64,000 nt of DNA from Paenibacillus polymyxa (GTDB taxonomy: Bacteria; Bacillota; Bacilli; Paenibacillales; Paenibacillaceae): NCBI RefSeq assembly GCF_018614975.1, contig NZ_JAGGNR010000057.1:1-64000 (forward strand), given 5' to 3'. The position numbers and the translations under genes are program-made. Positions 26,028-34,594 of the stretch are shown one piece after another; positions within the stretch are counted from its first letter, which is position 1, and every line of letters begins with the position of its first letter. The notes under the pieces were generated by a model, which saw nothing but the letters and a program-made list of their open reading frames with translations, searched no databases and was not told the DNA's origin.

Positions 26028-27491
26028 TTATTGCACGTAAAATGTACCAAACAACTGCTCCATCACATCCGTCAGCTTCACATTCCATTGCAGGAATACC
26101 TGATCCGCTTCCGGTTTGAGAACTGGTGCAGCGCCGTAATACGCCGGGTCAAGAATGACATCATAACCGTCAGCTTCAATCACATTGCTCTGTGCGAGCA
26201 ACGCCAAATAGGCCTTCATGGCACTAATCAGTGCTTGACGACCCTCTTCGGTATTGTTTACTTTACCGATGTACGTATCTTCTGCGGAGCGTTGCAGATC
26301 CGTGTTGATCGCGTCCAACACACGAATGGAACGGATTTTTTTCCACGCATTATTCTGTCCAGCGGTTGGCGTTACCAGTGTGTTTACACCGCGAAGTGCT
26401 TTCACCTGACGACCATCATGGAAGAAAATAAATACGCCATTCTGTACGGCCTGCTCCTGTTCTGCACGCGTCCAGCGACGTGTCACATCATCAAACGGAG
26501 TAGCTGCATAGGTTGTGGATTGGTTCAGACGTTGTCCGGCGATCAGACCTGCAACATAAGCGGACGTTTCTGCCGAGCTGTAGAATGCATCTCCAAGGCG
26601 AACGCCTGTACCGACATTAATCACACCTTCATGGTTGAGCGCAAGCGAACGTGCTGCTGCTTTTTGGGCTGCTGTAGCAGAGGTGTCGTCTGCTGCGGAA
26701 CCGCCAAATACAGCCACCACCGGTTTACCTTCACTACGTACACGTTTCACCCATGCCGCAAAACTCGCAAGCAGAGGTGCATCTGCCGCCTGATCCAAAG
26801 CCAAGACGTCGAATTGCTCCCCTTCCAGCGCACCCTGTACAGCGATGTACTCTGCATTGGTCAGGTCATCATTGCCACTTACGCCACCTTTGAATGCCGC
26901 ACCTGCAACGGTAGCAATCACGCCAGTACCATCGCCAATCACCTGCGCCGTTACCCAGACATTTTGTTCATCCGCGTTAATCTCTTTTGCCAGAGACGCT
27001 GCTGTAATATCCGCTGTCAGGAGCGCATACAACATCCGGTTGCCTTCAAAAAGGCGCACTTCATGTTTCGTATTATCAATCACACCTGGCTGGATGGTGA
27101 CATAGAACCCGTTTGCGCGATCCCCAGGATACTTCGCATCCAGTTCCAGCACATTGGCATCACTGCTGTCCTTCAAAGTAAGCGTGGCTGCTTTGGCCGC
27201 AGCACTTGCTACCCGATAAGCGAGCAACTTCTTCGGCCCACCCAGCAGGGCCAGCTTCAAGGACGTATAGGCCGTTCCGTTATCCAGCACATTCGCCGCA
27301 TAGATCCGTTCAATCGCCGCTTCGCTCCCTACCTCAACAAAAGTCCCTACCGGACCCCAGTTGGCCTTGATCGGCACAACGACGGTTCCCCGTGTACCTG
27401 CTTGAATGGCCGAGGATGCTGCCGCCTGAAAATTCATATATAAGCCCGGAAGGACCGGACGATTCGTTTGCTCCCAAGTTCCGCCTGCCAT
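26028..27491 (-). CDS. xkdK: Contractile tail sheath protein XkdK
   Basis: A 487-residue sheath protein. The N terminus (MAGGTWEQTNRPVLPGLYMN), the segment GTRGTVVVPIKANWGPVGTF and the C-terminal half with AQSNVIEADGYDVILDP and VLKPEADQVFLQWNVKLTDV are characteristic of XkdK/myovirus sheath proteins. Presence of a sheath makes this a contractile tail. The start overlaps the stop of the small upstream gene (TAATG). The gene is intact and of normal length for the PBSX group. Confidence 0.96.
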   Translation of the reverse strand: MAGGTWEQTNRPVLPGLYMNFQAAASSAIQAGTRGTVVVPIKANWGPVGTFVEVGSEAAIERIYAANVLDNGTAYTSLKLALLGGPKKLLAYRVASAAAKAATLTLKDSSDANVLELDAKYPGDRANGFYVTIQPGVIDNTKHEVRLFEGNRMLYALLTADITAASLAKEINADEQNVWVTAQVIGDGTGVIATVAGAAFKGGVSGNDDLTNAEYIAVQGALEGEQFDVLALDQAADAPLLASFAAWVKRVRSEGKPVVAVFGGSAADDTSATAAQKAAARSLALNHEGVINVGTGVRLGDAFYSSAETSAYVAGLIAGQRLNQSTTYAATPFDDVTRRWTRAEQEQAVQNGVFIFFHDGRQVKALRGVNTLVTPTAGQNNAWKKIRSIRVLDAINTDLQRSAEDTYIGKVNNTEEGRQALISAMKAYLALLAQSNVIEADGYDVILDPAYYGAAPVLKPEADQVFLQWNVKLTDVMEQLFGTFYVQ

Positions 27492-27691
27492 TATCCCTTC
27501 ACCTTCGCTTTCATAAATTGGTTAATTCGTTCTTGCGTTTCTTCAATGGAAAACGTCTCTTGCGCCGCTTCGTACAGCGCACCATACAGCACCTCTGCCT
27601 TGATGGCAAAGAGGGCTTCTGCATGATTCATCAGTTCTGCCCGTGTATACCGCGGGGCTGTCTGTTTGCTTTTTTTCACTGAGCTTGCCAT
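27491..27691 (-). CDS. Small hypothetical protein preceding the sheath gene
   Basis: A 66-residue basic protein (MASSVKKSKQTAPRY at the start, FSIEETQERINQFMKAKVKG at the end) with helical character. GAGGTGAG lies 6 bases before the ATG at 27691; an ATG two codons earlier is an alternative. It is translationally coupled to the sheath gene. Small proteins at this place are seen in PBSX-like clusters (between the tail completion genes and xkdK); function unknown. Confidence 0.75.
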   Translation of the reverse strand: MASSVKKSKQTAPRYTRAELMNHAEALFAIKAEVLYGALYEAAQETFSIEETQERINQFMKAKVKG

Positions 27692-27880
27692 TGCCATCTC
27701 ACCTCATTTGTTGGACTACTAATTTCGTGAAACGTTGATCTTATCGCTATCATTGATGACCTATGAATTTTCGATCCTATGAACCTAATTTGAAGCTAAA
27801 TCAATCTTCTCAAAGCTACATCCTCATTCTAAAGCTATAATCTGGAACCACTTTTAATAGAGGTTCCTCTCGACTAACGT

Positions 27881-28810
27881 TTATTCCATGCCTTTGCTAT
27901 GGTGAATCTCACGAATGAAAGGTACATTCGTACCCGGACGACGAATCCGCTGTTGCAACGTCAGGCGAATCTGGCCGTTCAGATACGCATCGGTCTGCAG
28001 ATCTGCCGTGACCTCATCTACCGTCACATACCTTGTGTTACTTTCGCGCTCTTCGCCACCCGTTTCAGTGACGGCAAGACGAGATTGCACTGCAAGTTGC
28101 CGGACCAACCGAGTAACGGTCTGCCGTGTTAACACTGGATGATCGGTGAGCACATGCCCAATCCACTGCTGTCGAACTTCTAATGCTGATGTCCCCGCCA
28201 CAGACGTGCTGCATCCGGACAATCGCCATAACACAGACGGCGTATCGTATCCCCCGGGCCAGACATCCCCATATACCGACCAGTCCGAGCCAAGCTCGTG
28301 CTGTGTCCAGTCTTGAAGCGCAGCTAACCATCCATCTCCCGTTTCAGCGAGAGCAGCTCGCGAGTCTTCGGGAACATACACCCCAAATCGTAGACTGCGC
28401 GTAAGCATACCAGACCCTCCATCCAACCGGTCACTATCTGAAGAACCCAGATAGATGCAGGTGAAGGCTCCACCTTCTTCGTCAATCAATCTTGCCTGGT
28501 GCAATCCTTCGATTAGATCAGTTGACCAAGCTTCTACCTTTTCAGCCCCGCTATCTTCCAGACGAGCATACGGTGAGATTTTAATAATCCGTCGGTATCC
28601 CGCCCAAGCAGACTTCGGCACTTCTTCGGCAAACGCAACGACTGCACAAGGCCCAGCCAACACTTCGCCTGACGTAGGTACATCCAGTACACGACCGTCC
28701 CAATCTGGAACAAGTACCGCGAGTTTCTGTTTCAACGTTTTTTTAATGAGTGTACTCAATTTACTGGTGCTCATGGCAGTGCTACTCTCATTTCTCATAG
28801 ACACATTCAT
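27881..28810 (-). CDS. First gene of the tail module: putative two-domain tail terminator/completion protein
   Basis: About 309 residues. The sequence seems to contain two segments with a similar plan, each running from a helix through a WP/PDW loop to a strand-rich end: first LIKKTLKQKLAVLVPDWDGR ... LTRSLRFGVYVPEDSR, second WLAALQDWTQHELGSDWSVY ... GQIRLTLQQRIRRPG. Phage tail terminators that cap the tube have this size per domain, and this is the gene position expected for one. The family match is inference. The start is uncertain: ATG at 28810 follows GGGGGCGAA closely; other ATGs lie at 28849 and downstream. Confidence 0.6.
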   Translation of the reverse strand: MNVSMRNESSTAMSTSKLSTLIKKTLKQKLAVLVPDWDGRVLDVPTSGEVLAGPCAVVAFAEEVPKSAWAGYRRIIKISPYARLEDSGAEKVEAWSTDLIEGLHQARLIDEEGGAFTCIYLGSSDSDRLDGGSGMLTRSLRFGVYVPEDSRAALAETGDGWLAALQDWTQHELGSDWSVYGDVWPGGYDTPSVLWRLSGCSTSVAGTSALEVRQQWIGHVLTDHPVLTRQTVTRLVRQLAVQSRLAVTETGGEERESNTRYVTVDEVTADLQTDAYLNGQIRLTLQQRIRRPGTNVPFIREIHHSKGME

Positions 28811-28931
28811 TTCGCCCCCTTTGGCTGCATGTTTGAGATCTGCCCACACGGTGCAGCGACAGTGCAGCAGCAGTGGACTCCCCCTTTTAACTCAGAGTTT
28901 GTATTGCTATCGAACCAATACCGGGACTACA

Positions 28932-29036
28932 TTCACCGCATCAAAAAGACCGGCCACCTGGCCGGTCTGTACATTAGCGTATGTGCTTTCGGTGCGTCCC
29001 TTGTTATTGATCCGATAATACAATCTTACACCCTTT
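28932..29036 (-). repeat. Terminator-bearing leader element, copy 1
   Basis: On the minus strand: GTAAGATTGTATTATCGGAT, then CAAGG, CACCGAAAGC, CATACGCTAATGTACAG and a GACCGGCC/GGCCGGTC hairpin followed by TTTTTGATG. Nearly the same series occurs at 31041-31142. Copy 1 lies between the end of the DUF4127 gene and the first gene of the tail module, so it could end the former and lead the latter. Confidence 0.7.
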
Positions 29037-29133
29037 CATTCCTAGCGCGGATGGTGTTCCGTACGACTTCGGTGCGATTAAGGGAGTATCTAGGGTGGAA
29101 AAAAGACGACTCCGAGTCTTGCTACTCCAAGCC

Positions 29134-30984
29134 TTAGTTCAGCGTAACTTGCGGGTTCAACGTAATCTCAAATGCACGGCCCCAGATGAAATCGGGATTC
29201 GCATATTCCAGCAGCGCACCGCTATACGTCGCATAAGACAATTCGTCATCGCAGATCTGCTTAATCGCCACATTGCCTGTCTGGAAGGCTGTTTTATTCG
29301 CAAGCGCCGTGGTATAAGTCTGCATCAGATCACGGAGCAATGTTTGCAAATGGGCATAGTCTTCCTCTGAGTTGAACAGCAACATATTTTGATCCGAAAG
29401 GGTAGCCACGTTGGTATACAGCGCATGGGCTCGGGAATATGTGCGGATCTCAGCAATCGCTACCGCTTTGTAGTAATAATCCTTCAGGAAACGCTTAAAT
29501 AACAACGAGCCGTGCGCGTTCATTGCATCCCGCAATTTATGCTCATGCTTCTCTGTTGTAATTAACGCGTACCTCGACTGTCCCATACCTACGGCAATAC
29601 CGATCTTGTTACCTGGTGTATTCCATGCACTATAACCCAGAACCCGTCCGGTATACGGACTGTTGAGCAACGCTTCAGCAACATTTACATTGGCTGGTCC
29701 TTTACCCACAAAATCAATCACAACCGAAGGCAGACCTTGCTCACTATTCAGCGTCAACTGCTCCAACGCAGCCTGCACCTGATCCAGAGCCGTAATGGCA
29801 ATAATCTCGATATCGATACTTGTGTTCTCCCCGGAATTTCCCGGGTGACCCTTCGTCATACGATCCAGTTCGGAGGTCATGTCAAACGGGACAACTTGAT
29901 CGGCTGCTACAGCCACTAGCTGTTCATTTTCCAAGCCAGCACCCACATCCGTCACCACATCCGGTTCAGGATATGCCGAATCCGCTACAAGCACACCACC
30001 TACAATATCCACATGACGAACCACATTCTCGTGTACATCCATGTATTCATACGTGTTAATGATGGAATTGCCGTGAGGACCAAAATATTTCACTGCGTAA
30101 CGTGTCCTCGCCCCGCCTCGGAACAACTGGTTAGCCATGCGAGCGACCAAAGCGTGCCCCAAACCATCTGCATCCGGCAAGACGATAGCACGATCCGGAT
30201 TTTGCCCATTGGTTCCACCCAGCCATTCATTGATCCGCGCTTCTACATATTTGATTTCATTGATCTGAACACCCTGCGTGTTGGCATCGTCGACTCCAAC
30301 TGCGAGGAAATCGATATAACCTGTTCGAACCAGCTGATCCAAAATGTACAGATTTGTTTTGAATTTATGCTGTCTTGTATTGTAATACTGTTCTTTATCA
30401 AAATAGGTCGTTGTCCCATATTCCACTCCATCCGGGGACAGGTTATAACCCTCGATAATATCCTCAAACTCAGTGTATGTCTGACGTGGCTGTTGCATCA
30501 ACGCACGAGACTCATTATATGCATCAAGCGCCAAGCCATCTGCAAACGAGGTCGTAGCCAAACGCATGATGGTGTCCATTACAAATACGGGTTTACGTGG
30601 GTATTTCTGCTTAATCACGTGAATCACATCCAGCAAACGAGTGGTTTCCTCATCGTACTCAGGATAGGCGCCTCCTCCATCTTCGCGGAGCTGACGACTG
30701 CCAATCAGACCGCCATAGGCGAGCATATCGGATGAGATAATGAATCCGTCGACCTTGGCAGCATGTTTCAGAATAAAGCCGTGAATCTTGGACGGTTTGC
30801 CATAAACCGGCGTGGAGGTGCCCAGCAGCGTTGTGCCATCTACGGTTTTCTCCGAATCCAGACGATTCTTAATATCACTCAGGTTTGGTGTAACGATATG
30901 GATACCGGCTGCTTTCCCTTGCACAATCACATCATCCAGATTCGCTGGACGATCATCCAGTGGAACATACAATACTGTTTTCAT
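29134..30984 (-). CDS. DUF4127 family protein
   Basis: A 616-residue protein of the DUF4127 family, beginning MKTVLYVPLDDRPANLDDVI, the family's N-terminal signature. Other conserved patches are SSDMLAYGGLIGSRQ, FVMDTIMRLATT, FLAVGVDDANTQGVQ and VLGYSAWNTPGNKIGIA. The Asp/His/Asn-rich patches suggest a metal-dependent or carbohydrate-related enzyme, but no activity is established for the family to my knowledge. No signal peptide is seen. GGAGG precedes the ATG. It is flanked on both sides by copies of the same ~100-base element. Monocistronic. Confidence 0.88.
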   Translation of the reverse strand: MKTVLYVPLDDRPANLDDVIVQGKAAGIHIVTPNLSDIKNRLDSEKTVDGTTLLGTSTPVYGKPSKIHGFILKHAAKVDGFIISSDMLAYGGLIGSRQLREDGGGAYPEYDEETTRLLDVIHVIKQKYPRKPVFVMDTIMRLATTSFADGLALDAYNESRALMQQPRQTYTEFEDIIEGYNLSPDGVEYGTTTYFDKEQYYNTRQHKFKTNLYILDQLVRTGYIDFLAVGVDDANTQGVQINEIKYVEARINEWLGGTNGQNPDRAIVLPDADGLGHALVARMANQLFRGGARTRYAVKYFGPHGNSIINTYEYMDVHENVVRHVDIVGGVLVADSAYPEPDVVTDVGAGLENEQLVAVAADQVVPFDMTSELDRMTKGHPGNSGENTSIDIEIIAITALDQVQAALEQLTLNSEQGLPSVVIDFVGKGPANVNVAEALLNSPYTGRVLGYSAWNTPGNKIGIAVGMGQSRYALITTEKHEHKLRDAMNAHGSLLFKRFLKDYYYKAVAIAEIRTYSRAHALYTNVATLSDQNMLLFNSEEDYAHLQTLLRDLMQTYTTALANKTAFQTGNVAIKQICDDELSYATYSGALLEYANPDFIWGRAFEITLNPQVTLN

Positions 30985-31040
30985 GTCACGTAGCCTCCTG
31001 TTATCTAATTAGTCTTATTACCCGATCAGGGCAAGGATGC

Positions 31041-31142
31041 AATCACCGAATTAAAAAACCGGCCCCCTGGCCGGCTGTACTTTAGCGTATGAGCTGTCGG
31101 TGTATCTTCCTTGCTGCTGATCCGATAATACCATCTTACCGC
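31041..31142 (-). repeat. Terminator-bearing leader element, copy 2
   Basis: On the minus strand: GTAAGATGGTATTATCGGAT, CAAGG, CACCGACAGC, CATACGCTAAAGTACAG and a CCGGCC/GGCCGG hairpin followed by TTTTTTAATT. The terminator ends about 70 bases before the DUF4127 start, so it sits in that gene's leader. No other minus-strand transcript needs a terminator here. Confidence 0.7.
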
Positions 31143-31219
31143 CTTTTCCCACTCGCGCTGACGGTAAACGGGATGAATTATGCATGAATGTGGTCGTCTC
31201 TATGGCGGTTAAATGCCGA

Positions 31220-31233
31220 TTTCTCGCGAGAAA
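31220..31233. promoter_or_regulatory. Perfect 14-bp palindrome, possible operator
   Basis: TTTCTCGCGAGAAA reads the same on both strands and lies between the divergent DUF4127 and small membrane protein genes. It is too short to be a terminator and fits a dimeric repressor site. No regulator can be assigned. Confidence 0.35.
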
Positions 31234-31327
31234 CTCCTATCGATAGTCCAACCAAACCCATCCTGATGATGTTTATATGACATAAGTAGCTTTCAAATCC
31301 TACGAACAATAAAGGATGGATATGACC

Positions 31328-31519
31328 ATGAAAAAGAGGTATTTCTTCTATCTTTGGGTTGCTGTCACCAGTTATATGGCGGGCCCCGCTATGTATGCGT
31401 TGGCGATGTATATCTTATATCAGGAAACAGATGTTATAACGACATCTCTCATTGGATGGACCACGGCAACATTCTTATCCGTTGGTATCCTGTTTATCCT
31501 TGAAATTTGGCCCCGTTAA
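31328..31519 (+). CDS. Small membrane protein, hypothetical
   Basis: A 63-residue protein (MKKRYFFYLWVAV at the start) with two hydrophobic helices, about residues 5-29 and 38-60, and no soluble domain. AAAGGATGG lies about 8 bases before the ATG at 31328. No family recognised; small two-helix proteins like this are common single genes in Bacillales. It ends near a hairpin at 31562. Confidence 0.6.
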   Translation: MKKRYFFYLWVAVTSYMAGPAMYALAMYILYQETDVITTSLIGWTTATFLSVGILFILEIWPR

Positions 31520-31561
31520 AAAGGTGCAGGGCCCACAATTCGGTAGACCAGAATAATGCCT

Positions 31562-31595
31562 AGAAGGGGTGTCCGTTATGACGGACACCCCTTCT
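31562..31595. terminator. Hairpin between converging genes
   Basis: A perfect 15-bp stem AGAAGGGGTGTCCGT/ACGGACACCCCTTCT with a 4-base loop between the converging small membrane protein and the next minus-strand gene. Neither side has a U tract, so it is at best a weak bidirectional terminator or an mRNA end-protecting stem. Confidence 0.55.
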
Positions 31596-31612
31596 GAAAT
31601 GTATGTTTTATC

Positions 31613-32575
31613 TCACGCGATGATATAACGAAAATTCTCCCATGTTTCCGGTACGGGCTCCCCGCTCTTGGCATGGTGATAGAAGCTAAACGGGAATTTG
31701 AATACATGACCTCCGTTCCAGTCACGAGAACGTCTGTCGGTGAGCCAGTATTCCAGCTCATGGGGGAGCGCAACCGATCGTTCCGCCCGTTCTAGTGGCA
31801 GCAGGTCTACAGGTGATTGCAATGACGGCATCTCCTGTTCAATATCCACATCTCGGCTTAAGCGTAGTGCCTTCACCATGGTAAGGAAAGGCGGGATGCC
31901 TTTGTGGAATAATGCCGGATAACCCAATTCATATAATATGTTAAGCGCATGTCCGTATGTCAGCATATGGCCGATTAGATCATGATGCGCTTCCGCGTGA
32001 TATATGGTCTGGAACGCACCAAGCTCATCCAGAATCAGGCGTGACAATTGAACTGGATCTTCGATCTCGGGGAAACCATCGCTTTTTTTCGGCTTCAGAC
32101 TGCGAATTTCTTTCATCGTTGTATTCATCCAGGATCTTCCCGGGATGGTTCGATCGAATGAATCGATCAGTTCAACCAGCCGACGAATATCCTCCGCAGT
32201 ACCCCATCCATCCAGTTCGCGAATGGCTTTCAGACTGATGGCCCCGTAGATGGCCTGGTGTCCAACCCAGTGCAGCTCTCCAATCGTTCGATCCAATGCG
32301 TCCGTAATACGCGCTTCGGCATCTTCCCTGGGCATCATTTCACCAATCGGATAGGTCTGACCAGGGCTGATCCCATGCTGGCGAAGCATGGCTTTTGCTT
32401 CGGCGGTAACACTGCCGGCGGCAAGGGCAGTGAGACGATTTTCCCGCACCCAAAAATATGCCGCAATCGCACCCGCCCCATAATGGGCGTGCCACAGATC
32501 TCCTGTACGCTCCCGACTGGAAACGATAATCGCTAGTCCTTCTTCCAACAAACGTCGATCCAAGCCTGCCACCAC
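31613..32575 (-). CDS. Hypothetical histidine-rich helical protein
   Basis: A 320-residue protein of unknown family. Three patches share a histidine/glycine pattern: HAHYGAGAIAAYF (29-41), HWVGHQAIYGA (102-112) and HAEAHHDLIGHMLTYGHAL (193-211). The spacing of ~75-95 residues suggests a repeated helical hairpin or an alpha/alpha barrel with a metal or substrate pocket. No signal peptide or membrane helix. The start is uncertain (GTG 32575 shown; a TTG four codons on is equally placed relative to AAGGGTG). It stands alone between a hairpin and a VOC gene pair. Confidence 0.65.
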   Translation of the reverse strand: MVAGLDRRLLEEGLAIIVSSRERTGDLWHAHYGAGAIAAYFWVRENRLTALAAGSVTAEAKAMLRQHGISPGQTYPIGEMMPREDAEARITDALDRTIGELHWVGHQAIYGAISLKAIRELDGWGTAEDIRRLVELIDSFDRTIPGRSWMNTTMKEIRSLKPKKSDGFPEIEDPVQLSRLILDELGAFQTIYHAEAHHDLIGHMLTYGHALNILYELGYPALFHKGIPPFLTMVKALRLSRDVDIEQEMPSLQSPVDLLPLERAERSVALPHELEYWLTDRRSRDWNGGHVFKFPFSFYHHAKSGEPVPETWENFRYIIA

Positions 32576-32693
32576 CCTTCATCATCTGTAAGCCCATCAC
32601 AGGAACTACCCTGTAATTAATAAATAGAGCGTTTACTTCTATAACATGATGGAATTGATCCACATATGCCCGTTTTGCCCTGGAATGCAAAGT

Positions 32694-33329
32694 TTAGCCA
32701 ATTCGAAGCTTGCCCACACCACGGATAGATACTTCCAGCGGATAGATCTGTGCTTTTTGCTTGGAGAAATACCACGTCCGATCCTTTTTCACCAAAATAA
32801 ACAGACCGTGCACATCCCCTACAGGGGCAAAAGTATCACTAATCTCACCCCAGCGCGCGAGTCCAATCCGCTGAAGTTCATTCACCGTAGACAGAACATC
32901 ATCCGTCACCAGTCCAATCTCGCACACCTGTAATATGTCGTTAGCAGAGAAGTTATGGTCATTCTCGTTCTGAATACGATGATGAGCAATCAGCTCGATA
33001 ATATTGCCTGCCGGATCTTCGAAATAGAGAGAATGAGAGTTCCAATTAGCAAAGTACGTCTCATCCCGATCGCCTTCTCTACTCAAAACAACACGTGATG
33101 CAGCCCACTTCTTCGCTTGCTTGAACCGATTCGTTGGAATCAACCAGGCAACATGATAGAAGGGCTCTTGATCTGTTTCGCACTGCTTGAAAATAATATT
33201 CGTCCTTCCAACCTGCAGGTTGAAGGCCTGATCCGTCTCACTGGATACCTCCATTCCCAACGTATCGCGATAAAAATGCTTGAGGTCCTCCAGCCGTGCT
33301 GTATATAACTGTAATTCTTCGATCATCAT
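32694..33329 (-). CDS. VOC-superfamily protein, two-module (glyoxalase/dioxygenase fold)
   Basis: About 211 residues starting MMIEELQLYTARL, a vicinal-oxygen-chelate protein. The first module (1-115) shows LEDLKHFYRDTLGMEV and SLYFEDPAGNIIELIAHHR, where the final Glu and early strand residues usually bind metal; a second, degenerate module fills the rest (VCEIGLVTDDVLSTVNELQ). Resembles YfiE/catechol-dioxygenase-like and fosfomycin-resistance relatives, but no substrate can be assigned. Its ATG overlaps the stop of the upstream VOC gene, so both are co-translated. Confidence 0.82.
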   Translation of the reverse strand: MMIEELQLYTARLEDLKHFYRDTLGMEVSSETDQAFNLQVGRTNIIFKQCETDQEPFYHVAWLIPTNRFKQAKKWAASRVVLSREGDRDETYFANWNSHSLYFEDPAGNIIELIAHHRIQNENDHNFSANDILQVCEIGLVTDDVLSTVNELQRIGLARWGEISDTFAPVGDVHGLFILVKKDRTWYFSKQKAQIYPLEVSIRGVGKLRIG

Positions 33330-33784
33330 ACGCTTCTCCCTCGCATCTCCTCCCACTGACTCCATGGCACCATGCCTAGCTCAGGCTTCGCTTCATCCGG
33401 GAGCATGGCGATGAATTCAAGCGAATGACCATCCGGATCGGTAAAATATACAGATACCGCAGGCATCCAGCCGAAGACGTACAGTTCACCAATATCATCA
33501 TCCAGGAAGTTGCTTGTCTTGATCCCTTTGTTCTCCAAGTGAGCCACCGCATGTTTCATATCCTCCAGAGATACATGAAAAGCAAAGTGCTGACGCTGCA
33601 CCTTAGAAGGTTCCTTTTGCCACAATCCCAGCATGGCATTGCCTTTCCCACCGATCCAGTAGAAGGAGTTCCCGCGTTCTTTCTGCCGATAGGCATGGGG
33701 TAAACCCAGGACCGTTTCATAGAAATGATGGGATCTCTCCAGATCTGTCACGTTTAGATGTGTTTCAAATATGCCTGTAATCAT
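33326..33784 (-). CDS. VOC-superfamily protein, single module
   Basis: A 152-residue protein (MITGIFETHLNVTDLERSHH at the start). H8-type and C-terminal Glu ligands (HSLEFIAML) of the vicinal-oxygen-chelate fold are present, with FYETVLGLPHAYRQ and SVYFTDPDGHSLEF. AGAGG precedes the ATG at 33784. Related to lactoylglutathione lyase and bleomycin/fosfomycin resistance proteins by fold; true substrate unknown. Operon partner of the following VOC gene. Confidence 0.83.
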   Translation of the reverse strand: MITGIFETHLNVTDLERSHHFYETVLGLPHAYRQKERGNSFYWIGGKGNAMLGLWQKEPSKVQRQHFAFHVSLEDMKHAVAHLENKGIKTSNFLDDDIGELYVFGWMPAVSVYFTDPDGHSLEFIAMLPDEAKPELGMVPWSQWEEMRGRSV

Positions 33785-33830
33785 AATGCTCAACCTCTTT
33801 TCCTTTTCCCATTTTCATCTTCGTTTGTTC

Positions 33831-34406
33831 TCAACTCATGGATGAATTCCGCGCATTCGTTAACGTCTGGGCCAGATTCAAAAACGATCCAATAACCCGC
33901 TGCACCCGGTCCTCTATATCCTGACTGCCTTCGTACTCCTCGTATCCGTCAAACGTCGCTTCGAATCGTCTGCGTTGTGCACCCCCAATGGATATCCACT
34001 CTTGGGCATTGATACCATGCAGATTGCGAACAATCGCTTGCAGTTGTAAAAGAGAACTTACTCCCACCGCTCCGCCAGAGGAGCTGATGGACAGGACGGG
34101 CTTGCCACTGAAATGAGCCTGACTCAGGTGATCCAGTGCATTTTTGAGCACACCGCTAATACTGCCGTGATACTCTGGTGTAGACAAGATGATGGCATCA
34201 GCCGCGAGCATACGTGTATTCAGGTCTGCCAGATGTTCATGATCCGCCTGCTTTTCATCTGGTGCGTAGAATGGAAGTGGTGTCTGGTACAGATCAAACA
34301 GGCTGGCCTGATGTCCCTGACCCCGAATAATCTCCACCGCATACTCTCCCAAACGTGTACTGGTTGCATTGTTCCGATTACTGCCAGCCAAAATAACGAT
34401 ATTCAT
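33831..34406 (-). CDS. NADPH-dependent FMN reductase / azoreductase-like flavoprotein
   Basis: A 191-residue flavodoxin-fold reductase. MNIVILAGSNRNNATSTRLG contains the phosphate-binding GSxR-type loop; LSTPEYHGSISGVLKNALDH is the FMN-binding signature of the NADPH_FMN_red family, and SISSSGGAVGVSSLLQLQ is the second flavin loop. AAGGAGAG precedes the ATG at 34406. In B. subtilis a related reductase gene (yhdA) follows the yhcYZ two-component genes; here the same order is kept, although a terminator intervenes. Confidence 0.88.
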   Translation of the reverse strand: MNIVILAGSNRNNATSTRLGEYAVEIIRGQGHQASLFDLYQTPLPFYAPDEKQADHEHLADLNTRMLAADAIILSTPEYHGSISGVLKNALDHLSQAHFSGKPVLSISSSGGAVGVSSLLQLQAIVRNLHGINAQEWISIGGAQRRRFEATFDGYEEYEGSQDIEDRVQRVIGSFLNLAQTLTNARNSSMS

Positions 34407-34532
34407 CAAAGTCACTCTCCTTGGATTTTTTATAATTCAAACTCTCATGTTTCAACCGATCTGTTATTTCTACTCTTATCTTACCTTTTTTTTGCATCCA
34501 AATCGTCAGCAGATAGACTTAACTTGAAATAC

Positions 34533-34560
34533 CAAAAAACTCAACCTTTAGGTTGAGTTT
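34533..34560 (-). terminator. Intrinsic terminator of the two-component operon
   Basis: AAACTCAACC pairs with GGTTGAGTTT around TAA-type loop and is followed by TTTTGG on the minus strand, 35 bases after the response regulator stop. Also readable as a terminator on the opposite strand. Confidence 0.85.
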
Positions 34561-34594
34561 ATACGACTTAAGGTTGAACATATGTCGGAATTGG

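Noticed and set aside
13967..28849. Complete prophage
   Set aside because: No integrase, terminase, portal, capsid or replication genes and no attachment repeats were found around the tail genes.
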